Below, in pieces: positions 11,343 to 22,400 of a stretch of 64,000 nt of DNA (the first letter of the stretch is position 1; every line of letters starts with the position of its first letter). The stretch comes from Colocasia esculenta (Eukaryota > Streptophyta > Magnoliopsida > Alismatales > Araceae). Made by a program: the position numbers and the translations under genes. The DNA lies in assembly GCA_014218235.1 (NCBI GenBank), contig CM024759.1:11424712-11488711 (forward strand). Direction: 5' to 3'. The notes beneath the pieces are model-generated. The model had not been told where the DNA came from. It made no database searches and worked only from the letters and a program-made list of their open reading frames with translations.

Positions 11343-12962
11343 ATGGCCGCTCCGATGATCACCGGAAGTGTTGGAGGTTACAGTGCTGAGTTTCTGTCCC
11401 CGAAGGAGCAAGAAAGGTTTACCTTCGTGAAGACGAAGATCTGCGGAAATAAAGCAGTGGATGTTCAGAACCTTGAGAAGAGTGGCATGACCAGTCTAGT
11501 CGAAGCTTTGAGAAGAATGCAGTGGATGGATGTTGCTACTTTCACCGAGGTAAGTTATCCGGACCTGGTGAAAGCGTTTTACATTTGCTTGAAATCAGAA
11601 GCGGATGGGTCCCTTGTCTCCTCTGTCAGGGGTATCCAAATCAAGATAAACCATGAGCTATTGCATGAGTTGTTTGGAGTAAAGACCTCTGGGTATAGTG
11701 GCATTCACTCTGTGAATGATGAAGTAAAGGGTCTCGGAATTATTGGTCCAGGGTTTAAGCTGAAAGATGGAAAGCTAGATATTAATCAGATGTCCGCATT
11801 TAATCGGTTGCTTCACTTTATTGTCTGCCAAATTATAGTACCTCGAAGTGCTACGTTTTCTTCATGCACTAGGGCAGATTCGGACATAATGTTCTGGGCA
11901 ATCCAGAACAAGGAGATAAACTTGGCCGCTGTAATGATTGAGCGAATGAAATTTGCTCATGCTCAGATATGGGAAACCAAGAGCAAGTTAAATGTTTCCT
12001 TGCCCTATGCTCATCTACTCACCAAGATTTTCAAGCACTTTGGAGTAGATGTGTCTGGAGCAGTAGTAGAGAAGATGGGCCAGTCTATAAGGTCCAGAAA
12101 TTTGAAGAAAAGTGGTTTTTCAGTGCAAGATGGAGTTTGGACAAAGACCTCTGTGGCAGAAGGAGAAGCGATTATTGGAGATATCCCAGAAGTTCAAGAA
12201 GAAGCAGCAGCAGCAGAGCAAGCAGCAGCAGCAGAGCAAGCAGCAGCAGCAGAGCAAGCAGCAGCAGCAGTAGTACAAGCAGCAGCAGTACCAGTTGTGG
12301 CAAGCCAGGCAGAAGTTTCAGAATCACCTGTTGTGGAGATTGACTCTCATTCTCCAGAAGTTCAGATGGAAGAAGGTGCAGCTGGTGTGGCAGACTCTTT
12401 GCCCACCACCTTAGTCGCCTCTATTTTAAGAGAGGTATTGGATTCCATTCCCTCCACCTCAGCTACTTCTAAAGAAGGTGGACGTGTTGAAGAAGAAGTT
12501 ATGGCACCAGGCCATACAGAAATTCAGTCTGAACCAGTTGCTAATGTTGAGATACAAGCAGGTACTCAACAAGATGTGGTCATGGAAGAAGCTCCTAGCC
12601 AAGGGGAGCAAAGTGTCATTGAACCTGAAGTGTCTGAATCCGTGGCAGAAGGCCACTTGGAAAAAGTTGTTTTGGAGGATGCTCCTGCCCAGGGGGAGCA
12701 AGAAAGTGTTGAACTCCCTGCTCCTATTCAGGGGGAGCAAGTGGGCACTGAGGAACCATTGATTGAGAATGTTCCTGAGTCAGCTGCCCCATCTCAGGAA
12801 ATTCCACCTCCAGCCAGTGTTCCTGTTAGTGAAGGCCCAAGTGCAAGCAATATTAATCTTGAGGAGCCTGTCACTCAGCAAGGGAAGCAGAAGAGAATTG
12901 TTCTCAGAAGGCCAAGAAAGGGCCATAGAAAAGTAAATCTGAAGCCTTTATGGCATTGTTGA
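11343..12962 (+). CDS. extra ORF downstream of pol, N-terminal part (env-like position)
   Basis: This frame of 539 residues starts at ATG 11343 in a good plant context (cacccATGGCCGC), about 400 bp after pol. Residues 1-260 form a compact domain with words such as SVRGIQIKINHELLHELFG and FNRLLHFIVCQIIVPRS. It resembles the 'putative plant transposon protein' domain seen in extra ORFs of plant LTR elements (from memory). A GCA-coded alanine/glutamine repeat follows (12209-12290), then an acidic region with repeated Q-GEQ words. I see no signal peptide. Sireviruses often carry an 'env-like' ORF at this position, but nothing here demonstrates an envelope function. Frame 3 ends at 12962; the next part continues in another frame, with the shift near the A-run at 12929-12940. 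Confidence 0.7.
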   Translation: MAAPMITGSVGGYSAEFLSPKEQERFTFVKTKICGNKAVDVQNLEKSGMTSLVEALRRMQWMDVATFTEVSYPDLVKAFYICLKSEADGSLVSSVRGIQIKINHELLHELFGVKTSGYSGIHSVNDEVKGLGIIGPGFKLKDGKLDINQMSAFNRLLHFIVCQIIVPRSATFSSCTRADSDIMFWAIQNKEINLAAVMIERMKFAHAQIWETKSKLNVSLPYAHLLTKIFKHFGVDVSGAVVEKMGQSIRSRNLKKSGFSVQDGVWTKTSVAEGEAIIGDIPEVQEEAAAAEQAAAAEQAAAAEQAAAAVVQAAAVPVVASQAEVSESPVVEIDSHSPEVQMEEGAAGVADSLPTTLVASILREVLDSIPSTSATSKEGGRVEEEVMAPGHTEIQSEPVANVEIQAGTQQDVVMEEAPSQGEQSVIEPEVSESVAEGHLEKVVLEDAPAQGEQESVELPAPIQGEQVGTEEPLIENVPESAAPSQEIPPPASVPVSEGPSASNINLEEPVTQQGKQKRIVLRRPRKGHRKVNLKPLWHC

Positions 12963-14326
12963 AGGCTCAAGGAGAGATCTTGTCATCAGTTCAGACAAGT
13001 ATTCAAGGCATTGTTGCTAGTCAAGCTTCAACCTCCTCAGACTTATCTTCAATTCGAAATGCAATGAGGTGGTTCAATAAAGAGATGTCTGATATGAAGT
13101 CTATGCTTGCTGTTCTGTCAAAGTCTAGTAGGGTTTCTCCGAGCAGACCAGCTGCTGCTCCTCGGCCACCAGGGCCAGCAGGGCCATCTGCTCAAGGGTC
13201 TCGGCCAGCAGGGCCATCAGTTTTGGGATCAGCAGAACCAGTGTCAGCTTCAGGGTCTTCAGGACCCTCCTCAGCAGTCAGAGAAGGTCAGGCTAAGGGA
13301 AAAGAGCCAATGACAGCTTCTAAGGCCCCTGACACTTCATCTCTTGCCACTCCAACCCTCTCCTCACCTCCATCTCCTTCTACAGCCCCTCCTGCACCAC
13401 CAACCATCAAACACCCTGTGCCTCGCACCCAACCATCCTCATCCTTCATTTCATCTCAACCTTCCTTCTCTCCCACTCCTTCTCACATCTCAGCTCCATC
13501 CTCATTCAATCCCAAACCTTCACCTCCTCAAGCTCAAACACCTCCAGTTCAACCAACTTCATCCTTTAATCCCAAACATCTTTTCTATCCTCCTACTCCT
13601 CCTTCTTCTGTTATCTTTCCTCCGGAAAAACCTCTACCTCTTGGTGTCTTTGACACAAATCTTCCGGATGATTTTGAAAGAAACACCCTTATCACCATTC
13701 TCTCCACTGCTTCTCATATCCACAGGACTGATCCTCCCAGTCCTGCCAAGAAAAAGAGGAAAACTTCCTCCTCTCTTAGCATCCCTTCTGTTCCCTTATT
13801 CCCTCCTCTTTGGTATTCTCTTACCCTTGATCCTAAGAGAAGACCTATCTACAAGGAATATCTTCAAAAGTGCATTCTTTCTACCATTTATGGTATTCCT
13901 TTTCTTAACCTATCCGAACACCTAAACATTGTTCTTCCTCTTACTCAGATATCCCAATTCCACAAATCCAAAATCCTTGAGGGCACTGAGTTCAAGACTG
14001 AAGATCAGTGGGCAGCTGTCAAGGGAAATAAGGCTCAATATGAAAAGTATTTGACTGCCAGGGCAGAATCTCTTACCCACAGAGCTCACCCACTCACCTT
14101 TTCTGAGTGGTTCATTATTCAACATAAGAACTCTTGGGGACCTTACATTTTGAAAGAGATTCGTATTGCCAGGAACTTTCAGCTGTACAGTGACTTCTGC
14201 TACTTGAACAAGCTGCCTGAGGTACAGTTCTTCCAATTTCATTCAGCCTTAGTGATGCTGAGATCAGAACGTCCTGTAAATGTTCCCCTCTCAGTGGACT
14301 TTGCTGATCTCCAATTGACTCTCTAG
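12950..14326 (+). CDS. extra ORF, proline-rich middle part
   Basis: This 458-residue frame probably continues the preceding ORF after a frameshift. The reading frame is already open and sensible from about 12929, ahead of the ATG at 12950. Residues 1-60 look helical/coiled-coil (LLKAQGEILSSVQTSIQG). Residues 65-260 are strongly proline/serine-rich (PGPAGPSAQGSRPAGPS and many PP/SP words). They are followed by a basic KKKRKT stretch and a folded-looking region with WY, FxxPLWYS and SEWFIIQHKNSWGP. The basic stretch could be a nuclear signal (inference). The frame stops in TAG at 14324; the next frame is already open at 14323 and continues. Confidence 0.65.
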   Translation: MALLKAQGEILSSVQTSIQGIVASQASTSSDLSSIRNAMRWFNKEMSDMKSMLAVLSKSSRVSPSRPAAAPRPPGPAGPSAQGSRPAGPSVLGSAEPVSASGSSGPSSAVREGQAKGKEPMTASKAPDTSSLATPTLSSPPSPSTAPPAPPTIKHPVPRTQPSSSFISSQPSFSPTPSHISAPSSFNPKPSPPQAQTPPVQPTSSFNPKHLFYPPTPPSSVIFPPEKPLPLGVFDTNLPDDFERNTLITILSTASHIHRTDPPSPAKKKRKTSSSLSIPSVPLFPPLWYSLTLDPKRRPIYKEYLQKCILSTIYGIPFLNLSEHLNIVLPLTQISQFHKSKILEGTEFKTEDQWAAVKGNKAQYEKYLTARAESLTHRAHPLTFSEWFIIQHKNSWGPYILKEIRIARNFQLYSDFCYLNKLPEVQFFQFHSALVMLRSERPVNVPLSVDFADLQLTL

Positions 14327-15018
14327 TCCTTCTGCCAAAGCTACACTCCCTAGTGTTTGATTCAGATGCAGGATCTCATGCTTTAGACATGTTTGCAAGG
14401 CAAATGGGCCGGATGTCAGCCAAGCAGGGCAGACTACCTTCATTCTTGCGGTTCATCTTCAGAGAATACCACTCTGGCCGCATTTCTTCTCAGACCTTGG
14501 CTCCACTCATTTCTGAGTGTGAGAGACTTACTCCCTCAGAATGGGACCTTCCTTATCAGGCCTCACATCTACAGTTGGAAGCTATCAACCGTGATCTAGC
14601 TAGTCAAAGGAAGCCCACTCTTTCAGCAGAAACATTCTTGGATCTCAACTCCATCACTCCTATTCAAGAGATCTATGTTGTGTGGGCAGCCAGATATTCT
14701 GCCTTCTATGCTCTGAAGCAGGATCTCCTAGATCACAAGATTTATTATCCAATCTCTTTGGACAAATTTCTCCTTCGGGCCAGTTTTGGTAAGAGTACAT
14801 TTTACAGATTTATCTTGGATAAAACCCAGTATGGAGTATTCTTAGAACAGCAAAGGCAACTCTACATTCAAAGGAACATTCCCTCCATGGGTCCTACCTT
14901 TTCAGTTGCTTTTGGAGTATTTCAGCAGATTTTTGAAGATCTTGAGATCAAGGCATGGGCTGTTATTGAACAGCATGCCTCCTTGTTATCTCCCTTGTAC
15001 TATCTTTCTCCAACTTAA
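14326..15018 (+). CDS. extra ORF, C-terminal part
   Basis: The frame is open from before 14326, so the preceding part probably runs into it through a frameshift near 14317-14326. The usable portion reads about 225 residues to TAA at 15016. It is rich in aromatic and hydrophobic residues (VVWAARYSAFYALKQDLLD, FYRFILDKTQYGVFLEQQ) without a clear membrane anchor. With the two preceding frames the complete product would be roughly 1,200 residues, long for an extra ORF in a copia element. I do not recognise a function for this part. Confidence 0.6.
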   Translation, partial: VLLPKLHSLVFDSDAGSHALDMFARQMGRMSAKQGRLPSFLRFIFREYHSGRISSQTLAPLISECERLTPSEWDLPYQASHLQLEAINRDLASQRKPTLSAETFLDLNSITPIQEIYVVWAARYSAFYALKQDLLDHKIYYPISLDKFLLRASFGKSTFYRFILDKTQYGVFLEQQRQLYIQRNIPSMGPTFSVAFGVFQQIFEDLEIKAWAVIEQHASLLSPLYYLSPT

Positions 15019-15070
15019 TATAATGATTTCTTCTTCTTTGTCTCATCGACCATCTTTTTGCTTATTGACA

Positions 15071-15199
15071 AAATGGGGGAGAAAACTAAAGCTATTCTGA
15101 AAAACATGTTTGTTGGAGAAAACTAAAGCTATTCTGAAAAACATGTTAGTTTGTTGTGTAATGTTTAGTATATTTTGTCATCATCAAAAAGGGGGAGAT
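15071..15199 (+). other. polypurine tracts before the 3' LTR, with 37-bp duplication
   Basis: The functional tract is probably caaaaagggggagat at 15185-15199, directly abutting the LTR. A second tract, aaatgggggagaaaac, lies at 15071-15086. Between them a segment containing gagaaaactaaagctattct is repeated with a 37-bp offset (from 15079 and 15116). Multiple polypurine tracts are a known Sirevirus trait; they prime plus-strand DNA synthesis. Confidence 0.85.
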
Positions 15200-17345
15200 T
15201 GATGACCAAACTTTCCCCATATAAATTAATTCACTTATTTATATATTAAATTTTGATGATTAACAAAATAGTACTAATGAATTTTGTTGATTAACAAAAT
15301 AGTACTAATGAATTTCTTGAGCTTTGAGAACAGGAAATAAAAGAAAAATGAAAGTTCAGGACAATCAGGTAAGTCTCATCTCATATTCTGTCCAAGTCTT
15401 TGTATCGACTTCTTCATACTTCACATCGACTTCTTTGATAAGCAGAACGATTTCCTTTCTGACCGAAAAGTTCAAAACAAATCGATATCGCAACGATTCT
15501 TTAAGACATCGCAACGATTTCTTTAGAACCTGTAACGACTTGACTGTCGTAACGATTTCTTTAGACCTCGTAACGATTTCTTTAGAACTCGCAACGACTC
15601 TCTAGCCGTAACGATTTCTTTAGACCTCGTAACGATTTCTTTAGAACTCGCAACGACTTCCTAAGTCGTAACGATTTCTTTAGAACTCGCAACGACTTCC
15701 TAAGGCATAACGATTTCTTTAGAACTCGTAACGATTTCTTTAGACCTCGTAACGATTTCTTCAGATCGCATAATGATTTGCTTTGTGCAATGATTTGTTA
15801 AGAGTTTCATAACGATTTCTGTACTGTTATAACGACTTGCTAAGCCGTAACGATTTCTTTGGTTCTCGTAACGATTTCTTTGAAACTCATAACGACTTGC
15901 ATTTCATATCGATTTCTTAAGTGTTTCACAATGATTTCTTTAAAAACACAACGACTTACATCTCATAACGATTTCTTAAGTGTTTCACAACGATTTCTTT
16001 AGAAACACAACGACTTACATCTCATAACGATTTCTTAAGTGTTTCACAACGATTTCTTTAGAAACACAACGACTTACATCTCATAACGATTTGTTAAGTG
16101 TTTCACATCGATTTCTTCAGAATCAGAACGACTTGCCATGATTCATAACGATTTCTTATATCCTCTGTTATAGAACGATTTGCTATGGGTTATAACGATT
16201 TCATAAGTCATTGAGCCATCGACTTGTATATCTCTCATTGACTTGTTTTTATCTGTGTTGACTAGTCAAAGTCCACGTATACATATCTCTGACACACCTG
16301 CATGTGATGTGACCTAAACATATCTCTGCATGCATGCAGAAGATATCGTCCATAATCATGCCTATTCTGCAAACGTCTTTTAGTTTCAGCTAATTGGTCT
16401 TACTATTTCCATGCTATTCTTTCTAACGTTGACTGACATCAGAGACAGCTTAGCTGTTTGCTATCTGTGTGATAAGCGTGCAGATAACAGATCCATCTCC
16501 ACTTTGCAACGTTAATTCAAATAGAAGACAAAAGATATCTAAAAGATCTCTTCTCTTTGCGTGTTCAAAGTGTTCAAAGACTGTTGACTGGAAGCTTCCA
16601 AGACTCCAACTTCTTTCAGTCTAACGTACACCTGGATGAGAGACAACGGTACCTTTAACGTTCAAATTTCAAGTAGAAGCTTAAATACAAGACTCAAGAC
16701 GGAGAAGACGATGAATGGAACCAGAGTGAATATCATTCAAAAAGCAAGCAACTCAAGTTCTTCGAATCCTCTGAGTTTCAAACAAGAGACAAGCGTCCAT
16801 TCCAATTGTTTTCCGTAGCTCTTTTGCTCTCAGTGTTCATAGAAGAAATTCTTGTGTGAGAGCCAGTGTAGTCCTTGGAGAGGAACCCTGTTAAATCCCT
16901 TTCTCTCTTGAGGCTCGTCTGCTTCAGCTTGTAGCTAGTTCAGCTAGTGTCTGAAGCGTGTTCTTAAATTTTCTCTTCATTGGTTTGTTCCCTTCTGGAC
17001 GAAGGAAGACCTGGTGGTATCCAGGGTGGTTGTTTTCCCTTCAGGTTGAAGGAAGACCAGTTGAGGCTGGGTGTAAGGATCTGTGAGGGGGATAGTACCC
17101 TTGTTAGTGAAATCCTGAGGCATTGCTCAGGGACTGGACGTAGGTCTTCTGTGGAGAGGAGTTCCGAACCAGGATAAAAATCCTTGTGTCGTGTGGTTGT
17201 GTCTTTGTGCGTTTGCTATCTTTTTCCTCTAACTCTAACTTCTATTTAAAGCTGTTGTGTAATCTTTTTAGTGAACAGGTTTTAATCAAAGATCAAATTT
17301 TAATAACCCATTCACCCCCCCTCTGGGCTAGCTAGCTGGGCAACA
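15200..17345 (+). repeat. 3' LTR of the Sirevirus-like element
   Basis: The LTR is 2146 bp, starts TGATGACC right after the polypurine tract and ends GGGCAACA. It is nearly identical to the 5' LTR but holds one more unit of about 60 bp in the minisatellite (15950-16090). Confidence 0.95.
15440..16210 (+). repeat. minisatellite in 3' LTR (AACGATTTCTT core)
   Basis: Counterpart of the array at 4190-4890, slightly longer. Units such as tctcataacgatttcttaag followed by tgtttcacaacgatttcttt are repeated three times at 15960-16100. Confidence 0.85.
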
Positions 17346-18400
17346 TGTTCATCTCATTGCAGCCTCCTGTACTAAATAAAGATAGTGCATGTACATATTT
17401 AATCACATTTTAATATATTAATGGAATCTGATTATTAGATTTTATTCCAATATAAATTTTAAATAAATCTAATCAAGATTCGACTGTTGGATTTACTCTA
17501 GATCTAAATCCTAACTGTTAGATTTAAGTTTAATTAACATCTAATAGTTGGATTCATTTTAATCTATATCTGATCAAGATATGATGGTTCAATTTACTAA
17601 CAATCAGAATCTACCCATTATATTTTACCTCGATCTAAAATATAACTAGTAAATTCTCTCTCGATCTATGTATATATATTTGATCAGTTTAATTAATTTG
17701 TTGCCGGTCTATAATAACCTGATCAATTTATGCACATTGGATTTACAATAGATCTAAATCCTAACTATTAGCTTTAAGTTTAATCAACATCTGACGTTAG
17801 ATTAGCTCTCGATCTAAATTTGATTATGGTTCGACCATTGAATTTGCTCTAAATCAATATCCTAATAGTTGGATTTAAATTTGACGAATAGATTTTCTCT
17901 CAATCTACATCTAATTAAAATTCATCAGTTCAATTTATTATCAATTGAAATCTAAATGATGGATTTCATCTCAATCTAAAATTCGATCATTGGATTCACT
18001 CTTAATTTGTGTACATCTGATCAGTTGGGCTTGTTGTCAGTCTATAACAATCTAATCAACATTCAATCATTAGATTTAGTATGGATCTAAATTAATCTTA
18101 GCCATTGGATTTTAAGTTCAATCAAGATTTGATGCCACTATTGACCTGTAACTGATTAAGATCCGACAGTTCAATCTATTGTCAATAGAATCTGACTATT
18201 GGATTCAACTTGATTTAAAATTCGACGGTTGGATTCACTCTTGATGTATGCACATCTGATCAACTCATGGGCTCATTGTCAATCTATAACAACCTAATCA
18301 ACACCCACACATTGAATTAATTATTATAGATACCAATCCTAAGTTGAATTTTAAGTCTTATCAAGATTTGACAATGGGATTTGTCCGTGATATAAAATCA
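17346..18400. repeat. degenerate tandem repeat
   Basis: Words like gatctaaatcctaactgtta, taatcaagattcgac and gttggatttactct recur throughout. A higher-order segment with gtctataacaacctgatcaa recurs near 17703, 18036 and 18280. Copies are diverged and spacing is irregular (about 240-330 bp). No coding potential. Confidence 0.55.
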
Positions 18401-18921
18401 AATCGATTAGCTATATAATATTAAATAATTATAGTATAATCTATCATAATATAAATTATAAAAATATAAATATTAATACATAAATTTTTATAAAATTAAT
18501 TATTTTTGAAAATAAATTTTATTACATATATATTCACTAAACAAATATAATATATTCACAAACACACAAATATAATGTGTATATCTATATAAAAATATAT
18601 TATATATTTAATAAATTCAAATTTTATTTTATAAATTTATATTACTATATTTTTCATTTGCTTTATTTTTTTATTTATATCATATCTGTATAAATTACCT
18701 ATGGATAACATGTATTACATATTATTAAATAATATAAATAAGTATATCAACTATAATATAAATAATATAACTAATTAGCAATAGCTAAGTAAAAATAAAA
18801 TTTAATATATACTAAACTGAAAATGTAACTTCTACATTTATATTTTCTAAATATTTGTATTCCTTTTAATGGCATGTTTTAGAAATAATAGCAAGGGGAC
18901 AAATTAGCTACGTAAGGCATT
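18401..18921. other. AT-rich spacer, no gene seen
   Basis: Very AT-rich (tataatataaat-type sequence) with stops in all frames; nothing recognisable. Confidence 0.6.
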
Positions 18922-19326
18922 CATTAAAAAAATAGCAATTAATTAGCGACGAAAATTTCATCGCCGATTAGCGAAGGCTTACGAATGGACGATCAACTCA
19001 CTAATCCGCGACGGAATTTTCCGTCGCTAATTTGTCGATAATCAGCGACGGCTATATCCGTCGCAGATTCGTTGCTGATGAGAGATGCATTAACGACGAA
19101 CTTATTTCGTCGTAAGAGTACGTAGCAATTTGTCGATGGATCAGCGACGGACTTATTCGCCGCAAATATTCATCACTGAACAGTTACGGTTGCGTGACTA
19201 AACGTAATCTGTCGCTAATACGTTGCTGATTAGTGTCAAATTATTTCCCTCCCCAATTTTATCGCAAAATAACGATGGTTTTGTGACGAAATATTTCCGT
19301 CGCTAATCGCGCAATTTTTTGTAGTG
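18922..19326. mobile_element. short non-autonomous CACTA-type element
   Basis: The right end is gcaattttttgtagtg, i.e. CACTACAAAAAATTGCGC on the minus strand, a classic CACTA terminus. The left end (cattaaaaaaatagcaatta) is a degenerate copy. The roughly 400 bp are filled with subterminal repeats of the form attagcgacgga / tccgtcgctaat in both orientations, as in En/Spm relatives. No transposase is present. The 3-bp target duplication is not clear. Confidence 0.65.
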
Positions 19327-19438
19327 TTAGATCTAATTTCAGAGTTTTAGTTATCACAAAAACTAAGGGATAAAAAGAAGTTGATTCAAGAAGGGATACT
19401 CAGTTGAGGGTTCTAACTTTACCAATGTATGTTTATAG

Positions 19439-22400
19439 TGTCACGTCTCGAGAATTACACAGTGGATAACATTCGGATAATTCGAGTCGATATTTCGAGA
19501 TGTGAACAGTCGACAAATAAGCCTCTAGCTAGCACGTACTAAATGTATATCAACACAATATCATAATAGGGCCCGCATAATGAACTCAATTGAAATTGTA
19601 TTCGAATCTCATCTCATTGTATTATAGTGAACTAATATAGGACTAAGACTCAATAAAAAAAGAAAAGTACATAATTCCTCACTACCTACTACATGAATCT
19701 TACACTCAAAATATGAACTAGGGATAAACTCTCATATTGGGACGCTCATCACTCGGACGCATCCCCATACTCGACTTGTTCCTCTTCATGTAATTCATAG
19801 TCACCTAGAATGGTTAAAAGTAGGAAATGAGCAAACTAGCCTAGTAGGATTAATATCTCAATGTGTGGGCAATGATATAAGTGATTAACAATTTAGATCT
19901 AGGTAAGCATGATTGTCCTGATACGCATGTACGAATAAAACTCATTAAAACATGATACATGAACAAGCTAGATAGAGTGATCATGATAGAGCAAGATCTA
20001 GAATGATATAACGAGCAAGATGGTATCAATAGTGAGGCATGTAACAAGCACGCAAGATATCACTTTGAATTGCAATAATTGCAGGATGACCATATCACAC
20101 AAGCAAGCAAGCACAAGCACGAGCACGATCATGTAACACTAATCAAGCACGAAGACACTAATGTACACCAAGGAAAGATCCATCTTGAAATGCACACTAG
20201 GACATGTGTATGTGGTTATTGTATCTATCATTCAACACGCAAGTACTCCCAGCGCAGATGCAATGCCAGAAATCATTATACCCCATGGTTAACAGTATAT
20301 ATATGACTCTCCGTCATTGGGGCTAGACTGGAGCCCTTGAACACTCTCCGTGCCTGAACAGCATCTCACTATTTTTAAATGTAGATACCCACAGTCATTA
20401 ATAGCCAATAAGAGTTTCAAGCTGCAAGCATGTGTAATGTCATGTTCATGATGATGATGAGAACAAGTAGCAAGTATGGTGAACATGATTTCATGATAAC
20501 AATAGTCAATAGATAATTTCGACAGCACAACGACACAATTTATACTTTAGTTCACTCTTTACATTAATGGCTTAAGTCTAGATTGTAAATCACACTCACG
20601 AGAACAAGAGAAGAAAGGAAGTGCGCGCTATCTCCAGGGAACTTCAATGGTACAACCAACTAGGTCTCCATGAGGGAATCCACGGAGTATGGAGAATTAC
20701 AGAGGTCTTAAGAGAAAGGTCACTAGACTGCCGATACGGAATGACCAGCCGTGAGTTTCCAATCCCCCAAGAAAGGGCTGCCTATATGTGCAAGTGTGTA
20801 GTGAACACATGTCTCGATCCACAATCCATCGGTTTCAAACTTGCGGAAAACAATTAACATAATAGCATGAGATTAACTATGCATTTAATTATACATGGGT
20901 TTGCAACATTTTAAGATAACAATTATCATTTAAGAAAGATAGAACAGTAAGAAGAGCAAATCACTAGTTGCATGAATGGTCACATCATTAAAGAACAATT
21001 AGAATAACATTCATATAGTTATAGCTTTTAATGGGTTGACTGCTTTGAAGCCATTAAACATACCTGATGAAATGACCAGAACCAACTCTATACCATGTAA
21101 AATAGGTCTCGGGTAGGTCTTGAAATCCGCATCGGACACAGTCGACGCATTTAATAACGCTATGTACAGTCGGAACAAAACTAGCATGTGAAGATGAAAA
21201 TCGCGACAGCCTATGTCGTCGCCTTCATGCATGAATCGCGACGGCTTACCCCATCGCGTTCATGAAACACGTTTAAAATAACAATATAAAAATCGCTTGA
21301 AATCCTTGAGCGGGAAAACAGGTTGAATCGCGACAGGGGTCCACGTCACGTTTCATGCAGGCCCTCAAAACCATGCAGCGCATAGTTTGAGGCATCAGAC
21401 CGGTACGGTCGCCCTCAAAATCGTGATGTACGGCACGGTCATGATTCACATGAACACGTCGGACTCTTACGTCGCGTTCATGCAGGCCAAAACGCGACGC
21501 CTGGTCCCGTCGCGTTTTGGGTTCTTACTTGAAAATGCAAAAAACCAACACACAATTCATGAAACGCTTATAACTTCTAATCTAGGGCTCTTGGGACAGG
21601 AGTCTCAACATGAAACTTGTTGGAAACATGGAATAGAAGAGAACTATGGTTTTGGAATTATTACAATTGACCTCGTGATGCGTGAAAAAATGACATGAAC
21701 ATGAAAAGCTGTTAACAAGCGCGACTTTGGCAAAACGCTTATAACACAAGATGTACTCAATGCAAATTGATGAAATCACTTGGACATGAAAGTAGACTCG
21801 ATGATCTTCACATTGATATAATATTTATTTAGATTTGGCCCAAGATCACCTACCTTTTGGGTTGAAGAAGTCACATTTTTCCAGAAAGTCCTCTTTCAGA
21901 CCACTTGGAGGAGAACGCTTACTGCTCCCAATCTACTGAATGAAAAATAGGCAAACTAGTGGGATTAGGAACTAGACTCGACCCTATTTCCAAGAGTGTA
22001 AGTCTTGCACGGTTTAGTTAGGGTTTGGCCTACCTTTGGTCGACTCCAAGAAGAGCTTTCTGCACAGGTTGATGCAGAACGCAGCAGAGAAGAAGCTCCC
22101 AGTTGGGGCGGTTTCCTCCTCCTTTGGGTGCTCAAGAACAGCCTCCCACGACCCCAACAATGTGTATTTTCATCCCCTAGGGTTCTATGGCATGTATATA
22201 TGCATCTAGCTGTGTGTTTTAGAAGTCCCATTCGGTGAAGGAAAGGCAAGGTGCAGTTTTGGCCTTCCACCTTCCATATTTTGGTGATTTCTCACCCCAA
22301 GAGAGTGGGTGAGGCTTTATAAAACCTTTCACCATGGTTATCCACGAAATTGGGTTGCCAAGAAAACCTAATTGCCTTAGGAATTACCCTAATTACCTCT

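Larger units (their letters stand above)
3951..17345 (+). mobile_element. complete Ty1/copia LTR retrotransposon, Sirevirus type, 13.4 kb
   Basis: Two near-identical LTRs (3951-6026 and 15200-17345) start TGATGACC and end GGGCAACA. They flank an initiator-tRNA-type primer site, gag, pol in copia order (protease, integrase, reverse transcriptase, RNase H), a long extra coding region, and a polypurine tract. Sirevirus features seen here are a long gag with two CCHC knuckles and a coiled coil, LTRs over 2 kb, coding sequence between pol and the 3' LTR, and repeated polypurine tracts. High LTR similarity points to a young insertion. The flanking pentamers (tagtt and tgttc) do not match, so no target duplication is visible. 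Pol and the extra region carry frameshifts, so this copy looks non-autonomous unless these are assembly errors. Confidence 0.95.

Noticed and set aside
11343..15018. Viral envelope glycoprotein
   Set aside because: Position is env-like, but I see no signal peptide, convincing transmembrane anchor or cleavage site; left as an extra ORF of unknown function.
20621..20857. 78-codon plus frame in the solo LTR at 19439
   Set aside because: No family resemblance and no counterpart in the three related solo LTRs.
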